DNA of 64,000 nt from the NCBI GenBank assembly GCA_030867875.1, contig JAOWCC010000019.1, forward strand, positions 37,863,976-37,927,975, in the 5' to 3' direction. The position numbers were made by a program, and so were the translations under genes. How positions within the stretch are numbered: the first letter of the stretch is position 1; each line of letters begins with the position of its first letter. Positions 38,101 to 53,100 of the stretch are shown piece after piece. The notes under the pieces were generated by a model that worked only from the letters and a program-made list of their open reading frames with translations, was not told the DNA's origin and did not search any database. The DNA is from Actinernus sp. WN-2022 (taxonomy: Eukaryota; Cnidaria; Anthozoa; Actiniaria; Actinernidae).

Positions 38101-41100
38101 TTATATACTCTGATAAAACACTATTCGAGGCAATCAGAGTGCGCATTATATACTCTGATAAAGCACTATCCGAGGCAATCAGAGTGCGCATTATATACTC
38201 TGATAAAACACTATTCGAGGCAATCAGAGTGCGCATTATATACTCTGATAAAACACTATTCGAGGCAATCAGAGTGCGCATTATATACTCTGATAAAACA
38301 CTATTCGAGGCAATCAGAGTGCGCATTATATACTCTGATAAAACACTATCCGAGGCAATCAGAGTGCGCATTACATGTAAGGGTTAGAGACTGCTTGTGA
38401 GTTCTTTATCGACAAATACAGGCATGCGCTGACTGTACGATGAACGAGAAATAATGAATACTGCATGAGGCCGAAGGCCGAATTCAGTATGAAGAAATTT
38501 TGAGTTCATCGTACAGTCAGCAAGTGACTGTATTTTGCCGATAAAGTACAAACATAAAGTCTCTAATCCTTTTAATATTCAAACTGAGTGCACTGTCAGC
38601 CGTGAATTTCAATTGAAATCAGTTGTCAATAACAATTTCATAAAGAAGTCAAATATTTCGCATGAATTAAATCATTTTACGGTAAATATCTCCACAAAGA
38701 AACGTCATTTCAATAGACATTATAATATAATTTAGATAGTACGCGCGTTCTGATTGGCTGATAGCCATGTTTTCATTAGCCTGTGCAAACATGGAAATGA
38801 CGTCACACCGTAAGACAAGCACCGTAAGTGCTTCTTTTATCAAAATAAATATTTTATAAAAGAAATGAAACAGATTTTCCGTATTTGCACAGGTTCATGC
38901 AAACCTCGGTAAGTTTGGGAGAATTCTCGAGCAGGTACAAACACTCGACCTGCGGTCTCGTGTTTGTTCTGCTCTCGAATTCTCCCAAACGTACCTCGGT
39001 TTGCATGAAACTGTGCAAACACGGAAGATCTGTTTCATTTCTTAAATGAATAAATTAAAACAGAAGTAGATAACTTTGCAAAGAATAATTTACTTTGGCG
39101 TTCGGTCAGTTTAGTTGACGCCTTGCGAGTACATGTTTGTACATTTAACTCGAAAACGTTTCTCTTGGAGCCATGTATTAAAATATCGAGTATTTAGCCG
39201 GCTTAACTCCTAGATAGTCTACTTTCTTTAATAGTTTCTTTCATTCGAAAATAACTAACCTGCAGATTCCAGTGAATTGAAATCTTGAAACCGGCCTCCA
39301 TGTGCTCGGCTCTGATGCAAACATTTTCCAAATAAAAATATCCTAGCCCTAGGTTTTTTAACCTTCCACTGAATTGTCGCTTCATTGTCTCCTCTTATTG
39401 ACAGAGTAAGGTCTCGCCGGAAATAAAATCCATTTCTTCAGTTTGGACTGCTAGAGTGTTGAAGAAACTTTTGTTTACTCAGACACATGTTGACTAGTCA
39501 GTTGTTGTACTTCTAGCGCTTGCAAATCAGCCATTTCTAACGAACGATTATGCAAATGTTTGCCTGAAAACATAATGCGAGGCGAATAGTATGATTGTAC
39601 ATTTAACTCGAAAACGTTTCTCTTGGAGCCATGTATTCAAATATCAATTATTTAGCCGGCTTAACTCCTTGATAGTCTGCTTTCTTTAATAGTTTCTTTC
39701 ATTCGAAAAATAACTAACCTGCAGATTCCAGTGGGGCAGTGAATTGAAATCTTGACTCGAAACCGGCCTCCGGCCATGTGCTCGGCTCCGATGCAAACAT
39801 TTTCCAAATCAAATATCCTGGGTTTTCGAACCATCCACTGAATTCTCGCTTAATTTTCTCCTCTTATTGACAGAGTAAGGTCTCGGAAATACAATCCATT
39901 TCTTAAGTAAGACTACTAGAGTGTTGTAGAAACCTTTGTTCACTCGGACACATGTTGACTTGTAAAGTTGTACTTCCAGCACTCGCAAATCAGCCATTTC
40001 CAACGAGAGATTATGCAAATGTTCGCCTCAAAATATATATCTTCTGTCACACAGGCAACAGAGTTCAATCCTGCCGTTACCTTTCTAGTAATTGTCTGCA
40101 TTTTCACTGTTTAATATGCGATGAGGTTTTCCAAGCCGTCCAAACACGTAACTAAGCGAAGGACTAGGTCTCCCTTTCCCTATAGGTAAGAGAGGGTCTG
40201 GGTCGAGTGCTGTGGTCACCAATAATGCACGCTCATTAGCCAATCATATGCTTGGATTTTGTACAATGCACGAAATTTAAACATTAAACTCTGATAAAGC
40301 ACTGCTTGAGCCAATCAGAGTGCGCGTGATATCTAGGGGGAGGTCTCGTGCAGTGTTTAAAATGTCTCGGTCATTATACAGTCAGCGCGTGCAGGTATTC
40401 GCCAACAAAACACGAACTAGAAGTCGTCTCTAACTTTTAATATGCAATCTGAGTATGCTGCTCTTGAAATTTGTCTGACTAATTTGAACATAAATGGAGA
40501 ACATGAATGAAAAAGTATTTTAACATGCAAACCCCTAATTAATATTTTCAATAAATAGAGAAAGGAATACAACAGTCAAGATAAATAAATGATTCCTAAC
40601 TTAAAATACGAAAATAATTCAATTATTCTGGCTCATCTTTTTACATGTTAAAAGTTGTCACTTTGTTTTATGACTTGTAATTGAACACAAAATTACAATT
40701 TTCAAACTTCGCATTTCCAAAATCAATAAATTTTGCAAATTATTGGTACAGGTTGTATTTTCATTGATAAGTGTATTGACTTGTTTTCGTCTGATCTGCG
40801 TCCTGGTAAAGGGTAAAGGTTGTTTAACCAAAGCTGTTGATATCGGGGCAGCCACAAGTTGGAAAGACGTGTTCTATAATAACTGATCCCGTTTTCAAAG
40901 TCGCTAATAAATTATTGAGCGCTAAATTGAAGACAATCAAAGAGAAAGGCAAATGTAAAGTTCAACACCATTAATCAATTCAACCAGAAGATATCAAGAA
41001 ATGTTATGACAGCGGGATATTTGGCGAAAATGCTCCACTTCATTTGTCGCTTGGTAGCAAGTGGAATGGCTTCATCTATAAATTCTTCAATTTCACGGTC

Positions 41101-44100
41101 GTTAAGTTCCTGAAATCTGCCATTTGTGTTTAGTGCACTCGAAGTGTGTACTAAACTGTTTATAATCACAACACGCCCGTTGTCCTCAGATACAATGAAA
41201 TTACGTGATCGATTTTAGCCAATGAGCTGCTGGAATTTTGGTCAGCGTACGAAGTTTATATATGGGCTGTTCACACAGCGGTCAAACGTCTACGCATGCG
41301 TCAAAAGTCTTGCAACAACAACATATTCCAAAACAAATTCAAAGCGAGCCGGCGGCCGTCACTGTTCACACAACAGTTGTCAAACCTTGAGAACTTTTTT
41401 GGTAAATTACGAAACAATTTGGTAAACTCACAGTTTGAAGTTTGTTCAATTTTCCGTCGACTGTGAAAATAAAAAGCTTAACTTTCACGTATTTTTGGGG
41501 GTAGAAGTTCATCGTAATAGGTTTTAAGGTAAATTTGCGCGGGAAATTCGCGCGGCCACCCACCAGACTGACCGTAATACGCACGCGCAGACGTTTGACC
41601 GCTGTGTGTGGGCTGTTATCGCAGTTCGGCCATCTTGGATAAAACAATAGTTTTGGCCCCGGTAGCCTCGCACTGGTGGGCTTCAGAACGAGTTTACCGG
41701 ACGAAAACAAAGGTTTTTATTCTTCTGGGACTCAACATGGCCGCCGTGCGATAAAAGCCCATAATAAACTCTGATAAAACAATGTTTGAGTCAATCAGAG
41801 CGTGGGTTATATACTCTGATTAAACACTCTGAGCCAATCAAAGCGCGCGTTACATCGTGGCTATACTATAAGGTTCTGGCTAGGAATTTTGCTCAGTGTG
41901 TCAAATATGGGTCAGTTTTGGATTTATATTAGCCCTATGAACATTCATAAGGTGCATTATGCAGTATGCGCGCTACGGCCCCAAATACTGAAGGGGCTGG
42001 TGTCACGGTGAGAGTTACATTCGCTGCCTGGGCCGAACACAGGTATTTTCAGCAAATTTTATATAAACTGACGAACCTCGTGCACACGTGGGATGATGGT
42101 TAAAATGAAAGCAAATATACGAAAATGACCAATAAACTGTATGTAGACATAGTCTTCAAGGGAAATATTAAATCACGCATTTATGTAGGAGGGGACTATA
42201 ACTGTTTGTAGCAAATAACAGCCACCAATCGAACATTGACTCCATACATGCACAACACCATGGCATAGCCCCTTTAGCTGTTTGTAGCCAATTAACAGCC
42301 ACCAATCGAACATTGACTCCACACATGCACAGCACCATGACATAGCCCCTTTATCTGTTTGTAGCCAAATTAACAGCCACCAATTGAACATTGACTCCAT
42401 ACATGCACAACACCATGACATAGCCCCTTTAGCTGTTTGTAGCCAATTAACAGCCACCAATCGAACATTGACTCCATACATGCACAACACCATGACATAG
42501 CCCCTTTAGCTGTTTGTAGCCAAATTAACAGCCACCAATCGAACATTGACTCCATACATGCACAACACCATGACATAGCCCCTTTAGCTGTTTGTTGCCA
42601 ATTAACAGCCACCAATCGAACATTGACTCCATACATGTACAACACCATGACATAGCCCCTTTAGCTGTTTGTAGCCAATTAACAGCCACCAATCGAACAT
42701 TGACTCCACACATGCACAACACCATGACATAGCCCCTTTAGCTGTTTGTAGCCAATTAACAGCCACCAATCGAACATTGACTCCACACATGCACAACACC
42801 ATGACATAGCCCCTTTAGCTGTTTGTAGCCAATTAACAGCCACCAATCAAACATTGACTCCACACATGCACAACACCATGACATAGCCCCTTTAGCTGTT
42901 TGTAGCCAATTAACAGCCACCAATCAAACATTGACTCCATACATGCACAACACCATGACATAGCCCCTTTAGCTGTTTGTAGCCAATTAACAGCCACCAA
43001 TCGAACATTGACTCCACACATGCACAACACCATGACATAGCCCCTTTAGCTGTTTGTAGCCAATTAACAGCCACCAATCAAACATTGACTCCATACATGC
43101 ACAACACCATGACATAGCCCCTTTAGCTGTTTGTAGCCAATTAACAGCCACCAATCGAACATTGACTCCACACATGCACAACACCATGACATAACCCCTT
43201 TAGCTGTTTGTAGCCAATTAACAGCCACTGGCACCAATCGAACATTGACTCCACACATGCACAACGCCATGACATAGCTCCTTTAACTGTTTGTAGCCAA
43301 TTAACAGCCACCAATCGAACATTGACTCCATACATGCACAACACCATGACATAGCTCCTTTAACTGTTTGTAGCCAATTAACAGCCACCAATCGAACATT
43401 GACTCCATACATGCACAACACCATGACATAGCCCCTTTAGCTGTTTGTAGCCAATTAACAGCCACCAATCGAACATTGACTCCACACATGCACAACACCA
43501 TGACATAGCCCCTTTAGCTGTTTGTAGCCAATTAACAGCCACCAATCGAACATTGACTCCATACATGCACAACACCATGACATAGCCCCTTTAGCTGTTT
43601 GTAGCCAATTAACAGCCACCAATCGAACATTGACTCCATACATGTACAACACCATGACATAGCCCCTTTAGCTGTTTGTAGCCAATTAACAGCCACCAAT
43701 CGAACATTGACTCCATACATGCACAACACCATGACATAGCCCCTTTAGCTGTTTGTAGCCAATTAACAGCCACCAATCGAACATTGACTCCATACATGCA
43801 CAACACCATGACATAGCCCCTTTAGCTGTTTGTAGCCAATTAACAGCCACCAATCGAACATTGACTCCATACATGTACAACACCATGACATAGCCCCTTT
43901 AGCTGTTTGTAGCCAATTAACAGCCACCAATCGAACATTGACTCCATACATGCACAACACCATGACATAGCTCCTTTAACTGTTTGTAGCCAATTAACAG
44001 CCACCAATCGAACATTGACTCCATACATGCACAACACCATGACATAGCCCCTTTAGCTGTTTGTAGCCAATTAACAGCCACCAATCGAACATTGACTCCA

Positions 44101-47100
44101 CACATGCACAACACCATGACATAGCCCCTTTAGCTGTTTGTAGCCAATTAACAGCCACCAATCGAACATTGACTCCATACATGCACAACACCATGACATA
44201 GCCCCTTTAGCTGTTTGTAGCCAATTAACAGCCACCAATCGAACATTGACTCCATACATGTACAACACCATGACATAGCCCCTTTAGCTGTTTGTAGCCA
44301 ATTAACAGCCACCAATCGAACATTGACTCCACACATGCACAACACCATGACATAGCCCCTTTAGCTGTTTGTAGCCAATTAACAGCCACCAATCGAACAT
44401 TGACTCCATACATGTACAACACCATGACATAGCCCCTTTAGCTGTTTGTAGCCAATTAACAGCCACCAATCGAACATTGACTCCACACATGCACAACACC
44501 ATGACATAGCCCCTTTAGCTGTTTGTAGCCAATTAACAGCCACCAATCGAACATTGACTCCACACATGCACAACACCATGACATAGCCCCTTTAGCTGTT
44601 TGTAGCCAATTAACAGCCACCAATCAAACATTGACTCCACACATGCACAACACCATGACATAGCCCCTTTAGCTGTTTGTAGCCAATTAACAGCCACCAA
44701 TCAAACATTGACTCCATACATGCACAACACCATGACATAGCCCCTTTAGCTGTTTGTAGCCAATTAACAGCCACCAATCGAACATTGACTCCACACATGC
44801 ACAACACCATGACATAGCCCCTTTAGCTGTTTGTAGCCAATTAACAGCCACCAATCAAACATTGACTCCATACATGCACAACACCATGACATAGCCCCTT
44901 TAGCTGTTTGTAGCCAATTAACAGCCACCAATCGAACATTGACTCCACACATGCACAACACCATGACATAACCCCTTTAGCTGTTTGTAGCCAATTAACA
45001 GCCACTGGCACCAATCGAACATTGACTCCATACATGCACAACACCATGACATAGCCCCTTTAGCTGTTTGTAGCCAATTAACAGCCACCAATCGAACATT
45101 GACTCCATACATGTACAACACCATGACATAGCCCCTTTAGCTGTTTGTAGCCAATTAACAGCCACCAATCGAACATTGACTCCACACATGCACAACACCA
45201 TGACATAGCCCCTTTAGCTGTTTGTAGCCAATTAACAGCCACCAATCGAACATTGACTCCATACATGTACAACACCATGACATAGCCCCTTTAGCTGTTT
45301 GTAGCCAATTAACAGCCACCAATCGAACATTGACTCCACACATGCACAACACCATGACATAGCCCCTTTAGCTGTTTGTAGCCAATTAACAGCCACCAAT
45401 CGAACATTGACTCCACACATGCACAACACCATGACATAGCCCCTTTAGCTGTTTGTAGCCAATTAACAGCCACCAATCAAACATTGACTCCACACATGCA
45501 CAACACCATGACATAGCCCCTTTAGCTGTTTGTAGCCAATTAACAGCCACCAATCAAACATTGACTCCATACATGCACAACACCATGACATAGCCCCTTT
45601 AGCTGTTTGTAGCCAATTAACAGCCACCAATCGAACATTGACTCCACACATGCACAACACCATGACATAGCCCCTTTAGCTGTTTGTAGCCAATTAACAG
45701 CCACCAATCAAACATTGACTCCATACATGCACAACACCATGACATAGCCCCTTTAGCTGTTTGTAGCCAATTAACAGCCACCAATCGAACATTGACTCCA
45801 CACATGCACAACACCATGACATAACCCCTTTAGCTGTTTGTAGCCAATTAACAGCCACTGGCACCAATCGAACATTGACTCCACACATGCACAACGCCAT
45901 GACATAGCTCCTTTAACTGTTTGTAGCCAATTAACAGCCACCAATCGAACATTGACTCCATACATGCACAACACCATGACATAGCTCCTTTAACTGTTTG
46001 TAGCCAATTAACAGCCACCAATCGAACATTGACTCCACACATGCACAACACCATGACATAACCCCTTTAGCTGTTTGTAGCCAATTAACAGCCACTGGCA
46101 CCAATCGAACATTGACTCCATACATGCACAACACCATGACATAGCCCCTTTAGCTGTTTGTAGCCAATTAACAGCCACCAATCGAACATTGACTCCATAC
46201 ATGTACAACACCATGACATAGCCCCTTTAGCTGTTTGTAGCCAATTAACAGCCACCAATCGAACATTGACTCCACACATGCACAACACCATGACATAGCC
46301 CCTTTAGCTGTTTGTAGCCAATTAACAGCCACCAATCGAACATTGACTCCATACATGTACAACACCATGACATAGCCCCTTTAGCTGTTTGTAGCCAATT
46401 AACAGCCACCAATCGAACATTGACTCCACACATGCACAACACCATGACATAGCCCCTTTAGCTGTTTGTAGCCAATTAACAGCCACCAATCGAACATTGA
46501 CTCCACACATGCACAACACCATGACATAGCCCCTTTAGCTGTTTGTAGCCAATTAACAGCCACCAATCAAACATTGACTCCACACATGCACAACACCATG
46601 ACATAGCCCCTTTAGCTGTTTGTAGCCAATTAACAGCCACCAATCAAACATTGACTCCATACATGCACAACACCATGACATAGCCCCTTTAGCTGTTTGT
46701 AGCCAATTAACAGCCACCAATCGAACATTGACTCCACACATGCACAACACCATGACATAGCCCCTTTAGCTGTTTGTAGCCAATTAACAGCCACCAATCA
46801 AACATTGACTCCATACATGCACAACACCATGACATAGCCCCTTTAGCTGTTTGTAGCCAATTAACAGCCACCAATCGAACATTGACTCCACACATGCACA
46901 ACACCATGACATAACCCCTTTAGCTGTTTGTAGCCAATTAACAGCCACTGGCACCAATCGAACATTGACTCCATACATGCACAACACCATGACATAGCCC
47001 CTTTAGCTGTTTGTAGCCAATTAACAGCCACCAATCGAACATTGACTCCATACATGTACAACACCATGACATAGCCCCTTTAGCTGTTTGTAGCCAATTA

Positions 47101-50100
47101 ACAGCCACCAATCGAACATTGACTCCACACATGCACAACACCATGACATAGCCCCTTTAGCTGTTTGTAGCCAATTAACAGCCACCAATCGAACATTGAC
47201 TCCATACATGTACAACACCATGACATAGCCCCTTTAGCTGTTTGTAGCCAATTAACAGCCACCAATCGAACATTGACTCCACACATGCACAACACCATGA
47301 CATAGCCCCTTTAGCTGTTTGTAGCCAATTAACAGCCACCAATCGAACATTGACTCCACACATGCACAACACCATGACATAGCCCCTTTAGCTGTTTGTA
47401 GCCAATTAACAGCCACCAATCAAACATTGACTCCACACATGCACAACACCATGACATAGCCCCTTTAGCTGTTTGTAGCCAATTAACAGCCACCAATCAA
47501 ACATTGACTCCATACATGCACAACACCATGACATAGCCCCTTTAGCTGTTTGTAGCCAATTAACAGCCACCAATCGAACATTGACTCCACACATGCACAA
47601 CACCATGACATAGCCCCTTTAGCTGTTTGTAGCCAATTAACAGCCACCAATCAAACATTGACTCCATACATGCACAACACCATGACATAGCCCCTTTAGC
47701 TGTTTGTAGCCAATTAACAGCCACCAATCGAACATTGACTCCACACATGCACAACACCATGACATAGCCCCTTTAGCTGTTTGTAGCCAATTAACAGCCA
47801 CCAATCGAACATTGACTCCATACATGTACAACACCATGACATAGCCCCTTTAGCTGTTTGTAGCCAATTAACAGCCACCAATCGAACATTGACTCCACAC
47901 ATGCACAACACCATGACATAGCCCCTTTAGCTGTTTGTAGCCAATTAACAGCCACCAATCGAACATTGACTCCACACATGCACAACACCATGACATAGCC
48001 CCTTTAGCTGTTTGTAGCCAATTAACAGCCACCAATCAAACATTGACTCCACACATGCACAACACCATGACATAGCCCCTTTAGCTGTTTGTAGCCAATT
48101 AACAGCCACCAATCAAACATTGACTCCATACATGCACAACACCATGACATAGCCCCTTTAGCTGTTTGTAGCCAATTAACAGCCACCAATCGAACATTGA
48201 CTCCACACATGCACAACACCATGACATAGCCCCTTTAGCTGTTTGTAGCCAATTAACAGCCACCAATCAAACATTGACTCCATACATGCACAACACCATG
48301 ACATAGCCCCTTTAGCTGTTTGTAGCCAATTAACAGCCACCAATCGAACATTGACTCCACACATGCACAACACCATGACATAACCCCTTTAGCTGTTTGT
48401 AGCCAATTAACAGCCACTGGCACCAATCGAACATTGACTCCATACATGCACAACACCATGACATAGCCCCTTTAGCTGTTTGTAGCCAATTAACAGCCAC
48501 CAATCGAACATTGACTCCATACATGTACAACACCATGACATAGCCCCTGCTGTTTGTAGCCAATTAACAGCCACCAATCGAACATTGACTCCACACATGC
48601 ACAACACCATGACATAGCCCCTTTAGCTGTTTGTAGCCAATTAACAGCCACCAATCGAACATTGACTCCATACATGTACAACACCATGACATAGCCCCTT
48701 TAGCTGTTTGTAGCCAATTAACAGCCACCAATCGAACATTGACTCCACACATGCACAACACCATGACATAGCCCCTTTAGCTGTTTGTAGCCAATTAACA
48801 GCCACCAATCAGAACATTGACTCCACACATGCACAACACCATGACATAGCCCCTTTAGCTGTTTGTAGCCAATTAACAGCCACCAATCAAACATTGACTC
48901 CATACATGCACAACACCATGACATAGCCCCTTTAGCTGTTTGTAGCCAATTAACAGCCACCAATCGAACATTGACTCCACACATGCACAACACCATGACA
49001 TAGCCCCTTTAGCTGTTTGTAGCCAATTAACAGCCACCAATCGAAACATTGACTCCATACATGCACAACACCATGACATAGCCCCTTTAGCTGTTTGTAG
49101 CCAATTAACAGCCACCAATCGAACATTGACTCCACACATGCACAACACCATGACATAGCCCCTTTAGCTGTTTGTAGCCAATTAACAGCCACCAATCGAA
49201 CATTGACTCCATACATGTACAACACCATGACATAGCCCCTTTAGCTGTTTGTAGCCAATTAACAGCCACCAATCGAACATTGACTCCACACATGCACAAC
49301 ACCATGACATAGCCCCTTTAGCTGTTTGTAGCCAATTAACAGCCACCAATCGAACATTGACTCCATACATGTACAACACCATGACATAGCCCCTTTAGCT
49401 GTTTGTAGCCAATTAACAGCCACCAATCGAACATTGACTCCACACATGCACAACACCATGACATAGCCCCTTTAGCTGTTTGTAGCCAATTAACAGCCAC
49501 CAATCGAACATTGACTCCATACATGTACAACACCATGACATAGCCCCTTTAGCTGTTTGTAGCCAATTAACAGCCACCAATCGAACATTGACTCCACACA
49601 TGCACAACACCATGACATAGCCCCTTTAGCTGTTTGTAGCCAATTAACAGCCACCAATCGAAACATTGACTCCACACATGCACAACACCATGACATAGCC
49701 CCTTTAGCTGTTTGTAGCCAATTAACAGCCACCAATCAAACATTGACTCCATACATGCACAACACCATGACATAGCCCCTTTAGCTGTTTGTAGCCAATT
49801 AACAGCCACCAATCGAACATTGACTCCACACATGCACAACACCATGACATAGCCCCTTTAGCTGTTTGTAGCCAATTAACAGCCACCAATCAAACATTGA
49901 CTCCATACATGCACAACACCATGACATAGCCCCTTTAGCTGTTTGTAGCCAATTAACAGCCACCAATCGAACATTGACTCCACACATGCACAACACCATG
50001 ACATAGCCCCTTTAGCTGTTTGTAGCCAATTAACAGCCACCAATCGAACATTGACTCCATACATGTACAACACCATGACATAGCCCCTTTAGCTGTTTGT

Positions 50101-53100
50101 AGCCAATTAACAGCCACCAATCGAACATTGACTCCACACATGCACAACACCATGACATAGCCCCTTTAGCTGTTTGTAGCCAATTAACAGCCACCAATCG
50201 AACATTGACTCCACACATGCACAACACCATGACATAGCCCCTTTAGCTGTTTGTAGCCAATTAACAGCCACCAATCAAACATTGACTCCACACATGCACA
50301 ACACCATGACATAGCCCCTTTAGCTGTTTGTAGCCAATTAACAGCCACCAATCAGAACATTGACTCCATACATGCACAACACCATGACATAGCCCCTTTA
50401 GCTGTTTGTAGCCAATTAACAGCCACCAATCGAACATTGACTCCACACATGCACAACACCATGACATAGCCCCTTTAGCTGTTTGTAGCCAATTAACAGC
50501 CACCAATCAAACATTGACTCCATACATGCACAACACCATGACATAGCCCCTTTAGCTGTTTGTAGCCAATTAACAGCCACCAATCGAACATTGACTCCAC
50601 ACATGCACAACACCATGACATAACCCCTTTAGCTGTTTGTAGCCAATTAACAGCCACTGGCACCAATCGAACATTGACTCCATACATGCACAACACCATG
50701 ACATAGCCCCTTTAGCTGTTTGTAGCCAATTAACAGCCACCAATCGAACATTGACTCCATACATGTACAACACCATGACATAGCCCCTTTAGCTGTTTGT
50801 AGCCAATTAACAGCCACCAATCGAACATTGACTCCACACATGCACAACACCATGACATAGCCCCTTTAGCTGTTTGTAGCCAATTAACAGCCACCAATCG
50901 AACATTGACTCCATACATGTACAACACCATGACATAGCCCCTTTAGCTGTTTGTAGCCAATTAACAGCCACCAATCGAACATTGACTCCACACATGCACA
51001 ACACCATGACATAGCCCCTTTAGCTGTTTGTAGCCAATTAACAGCCACCAATCGAACATTGACTCCACACATGCACAACACCATGACATAGCCCCTTTAG
51101 CTGTTTGTAGCCAATTAACAGCCACCAATCAAACATTGACTCCACACATGCACAACACCATGACATAGCCCCTTTAGCTGTTTGTAGCCAATTAACAGCC
51201 ACCAATCAAACATTGACTCCATACATGCACAACACCATGACATAGCCCCTTTAGCTGTTTGTAGCCAATTAACAGCCACCAATCGAACATTGACTCCACA
51301 CATGCACAACACCATGACATAGCCCCTTTAGCTGTTTGTAGCCAATTAACAGCCACCAATCAAACATTGACTCCATACATGCACAACACCATGACATAGC
51401 CCCTTTAGCTGTTTGTAGCCAATTAACAGCCACCAATCGAACATTGACTCCACACATGCACAACACCATGACATAACCCCTTTAGCTGTTTGTAGCCAAT
51501 TAACAGCCACTGGCACCAATCGAACATTGACTCCATACATGCACAACACCATGACATAGCCCCTTTAGCTGTTTGTAGCCAATTAACAGCCACCAATCGA
51601 ACATTGACTCCATACATGTACAACACCATGACATAGCCCCTTTAGCTGTTTGTAGCCAATTAACAGCCACCAATCGAACATTGACTCCACACATGCACAA
51701 CACCATGACATAGCCCCTTTAGCTGTTTGTAGCCAATTAACAGCCACCAATCGAACATTGACTCCATACATGTACAACACCATGACATAGCCCCTTTAGC
51801 TGTTTGTAGCCAATTAACAGCCACCAATCGAACATTGACTCCACACATGCACAACACCATGACATAGCCCCTTTAGCTGTTTGTAGCCAATTAACAGCCA
51901 CCAATCGAACATTGACTCCACACATGCACAACACCATGACATAGCCCCTTTAGCTGTTTGTAGCCAATTAACAGCCACCAATCAAACATTGACTCCACAC
52001 ATGCACAACACCATGACATAGCCCCTTTAGCTGTTTGTAGCCAATTAACAGCCACCAATCAAACATTGACTCCATACATGCACAACACCATGACATAGCC
52101 CCTTTAGCTGTTTGTAGCCAATTAACAGCCACCAATCGAACATTGACTCCACACATGCACAACACCATGACATAGCCCCTTTAGCTGTTTGTAGCCAATT
52201 AACAGCCACCAATCAAACATTGACTCCATACATGCACAACACCATGACATAGCCCCTTTAGCTGTTTGTAGCCAATTAACAGCCACCAATCGAACATTGA
52301 CTCCACACATGCACAACACCATGACATAGCCCCTTTAGCTGTTTGTAGCCAATTAACAGCCACCAATCGAACATTGACTCCATACATGTACAACACCATG
52401 ACATAGCCCCTTTAGCTGTTTGTAGCCAATTAACAGCCACCAATCGAACATTGACTCCACACATGCACAACACCATGACATAGCCCCTTTAGCTGTTTGT
52501 AGCCAATTAACAGCCACCAATCGAACATTGACTCCACACATGCACAACACCATGACATAGCCCCTTTAGCTGTTTGTAGCCAATTAACAGCCACCAATCA
52601 AACATTGACTCCACACATGCACAACACCATGACATAGCCCCTTTAGCTGTTTGTAGCCAATTAACAGCCACCAATCAAACATTGACTCCATACATGCACA
52701 ACACCATGACATAGCCCCTTTAGCTGTTTGTAGCCAATTAACAGCCACCAATCGAACATTGACTCCACACATGCACAACACCATGACATAGCCCCTTTAG
52801 CTGTTTGTAGCCAATTAACAGCCACCAATCAAACATTGACTCCATACATGCACAACACCATGACATAGCCCCTTTAGCTGTTTGTAGCCAATTAACAGCC
52901 ACCAATCGAACATTGACTCCACACATGCACAACACCATGACATAACCCCTTTAGCTGTTTGTAGCCAATTAACAGCCACTGGCACCAATCGAACATTGAC
53001 TCCATACATGCACAACACCATGACATAGCCCCTTTAGCTGTTTGTAGCCAATTAACAGCCACCAATCGAACATTGACTCCATACATGTACAACACCATGA

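Larger units (their letters stand above)
33241..40329. repeat. Three tandem composite units (45-bp array plus spacer)
   Basis: Unit 1 is 33241-35804, unit 2 is 35805-37788, and unit 3 is 37789-40284, followed by a single diverged 45-mer (40285-40329). The spacers (1574, 1579 and 1911 bp) are nearly identical. The third is longer because of an insertion at about 38719-39050. Each spacer also holds an internal direct duplication: the block beginning TGTACATTTAACTCGAAAA and running through CTCTTGGAGCCATGTATT, TTTAGCCGGCTTAACTCCT, CTAACCTGCAGATTCCAGTG and CACATGTTGACT occurs twice, about 440 bp apart. Confidence 0.95.

Noticed and set aside
41366..41710. 114-codon - strand frame
   Set aside because: Most of it lies within the MITE at 41272-41608 and its flanks, with no recognisable domain.
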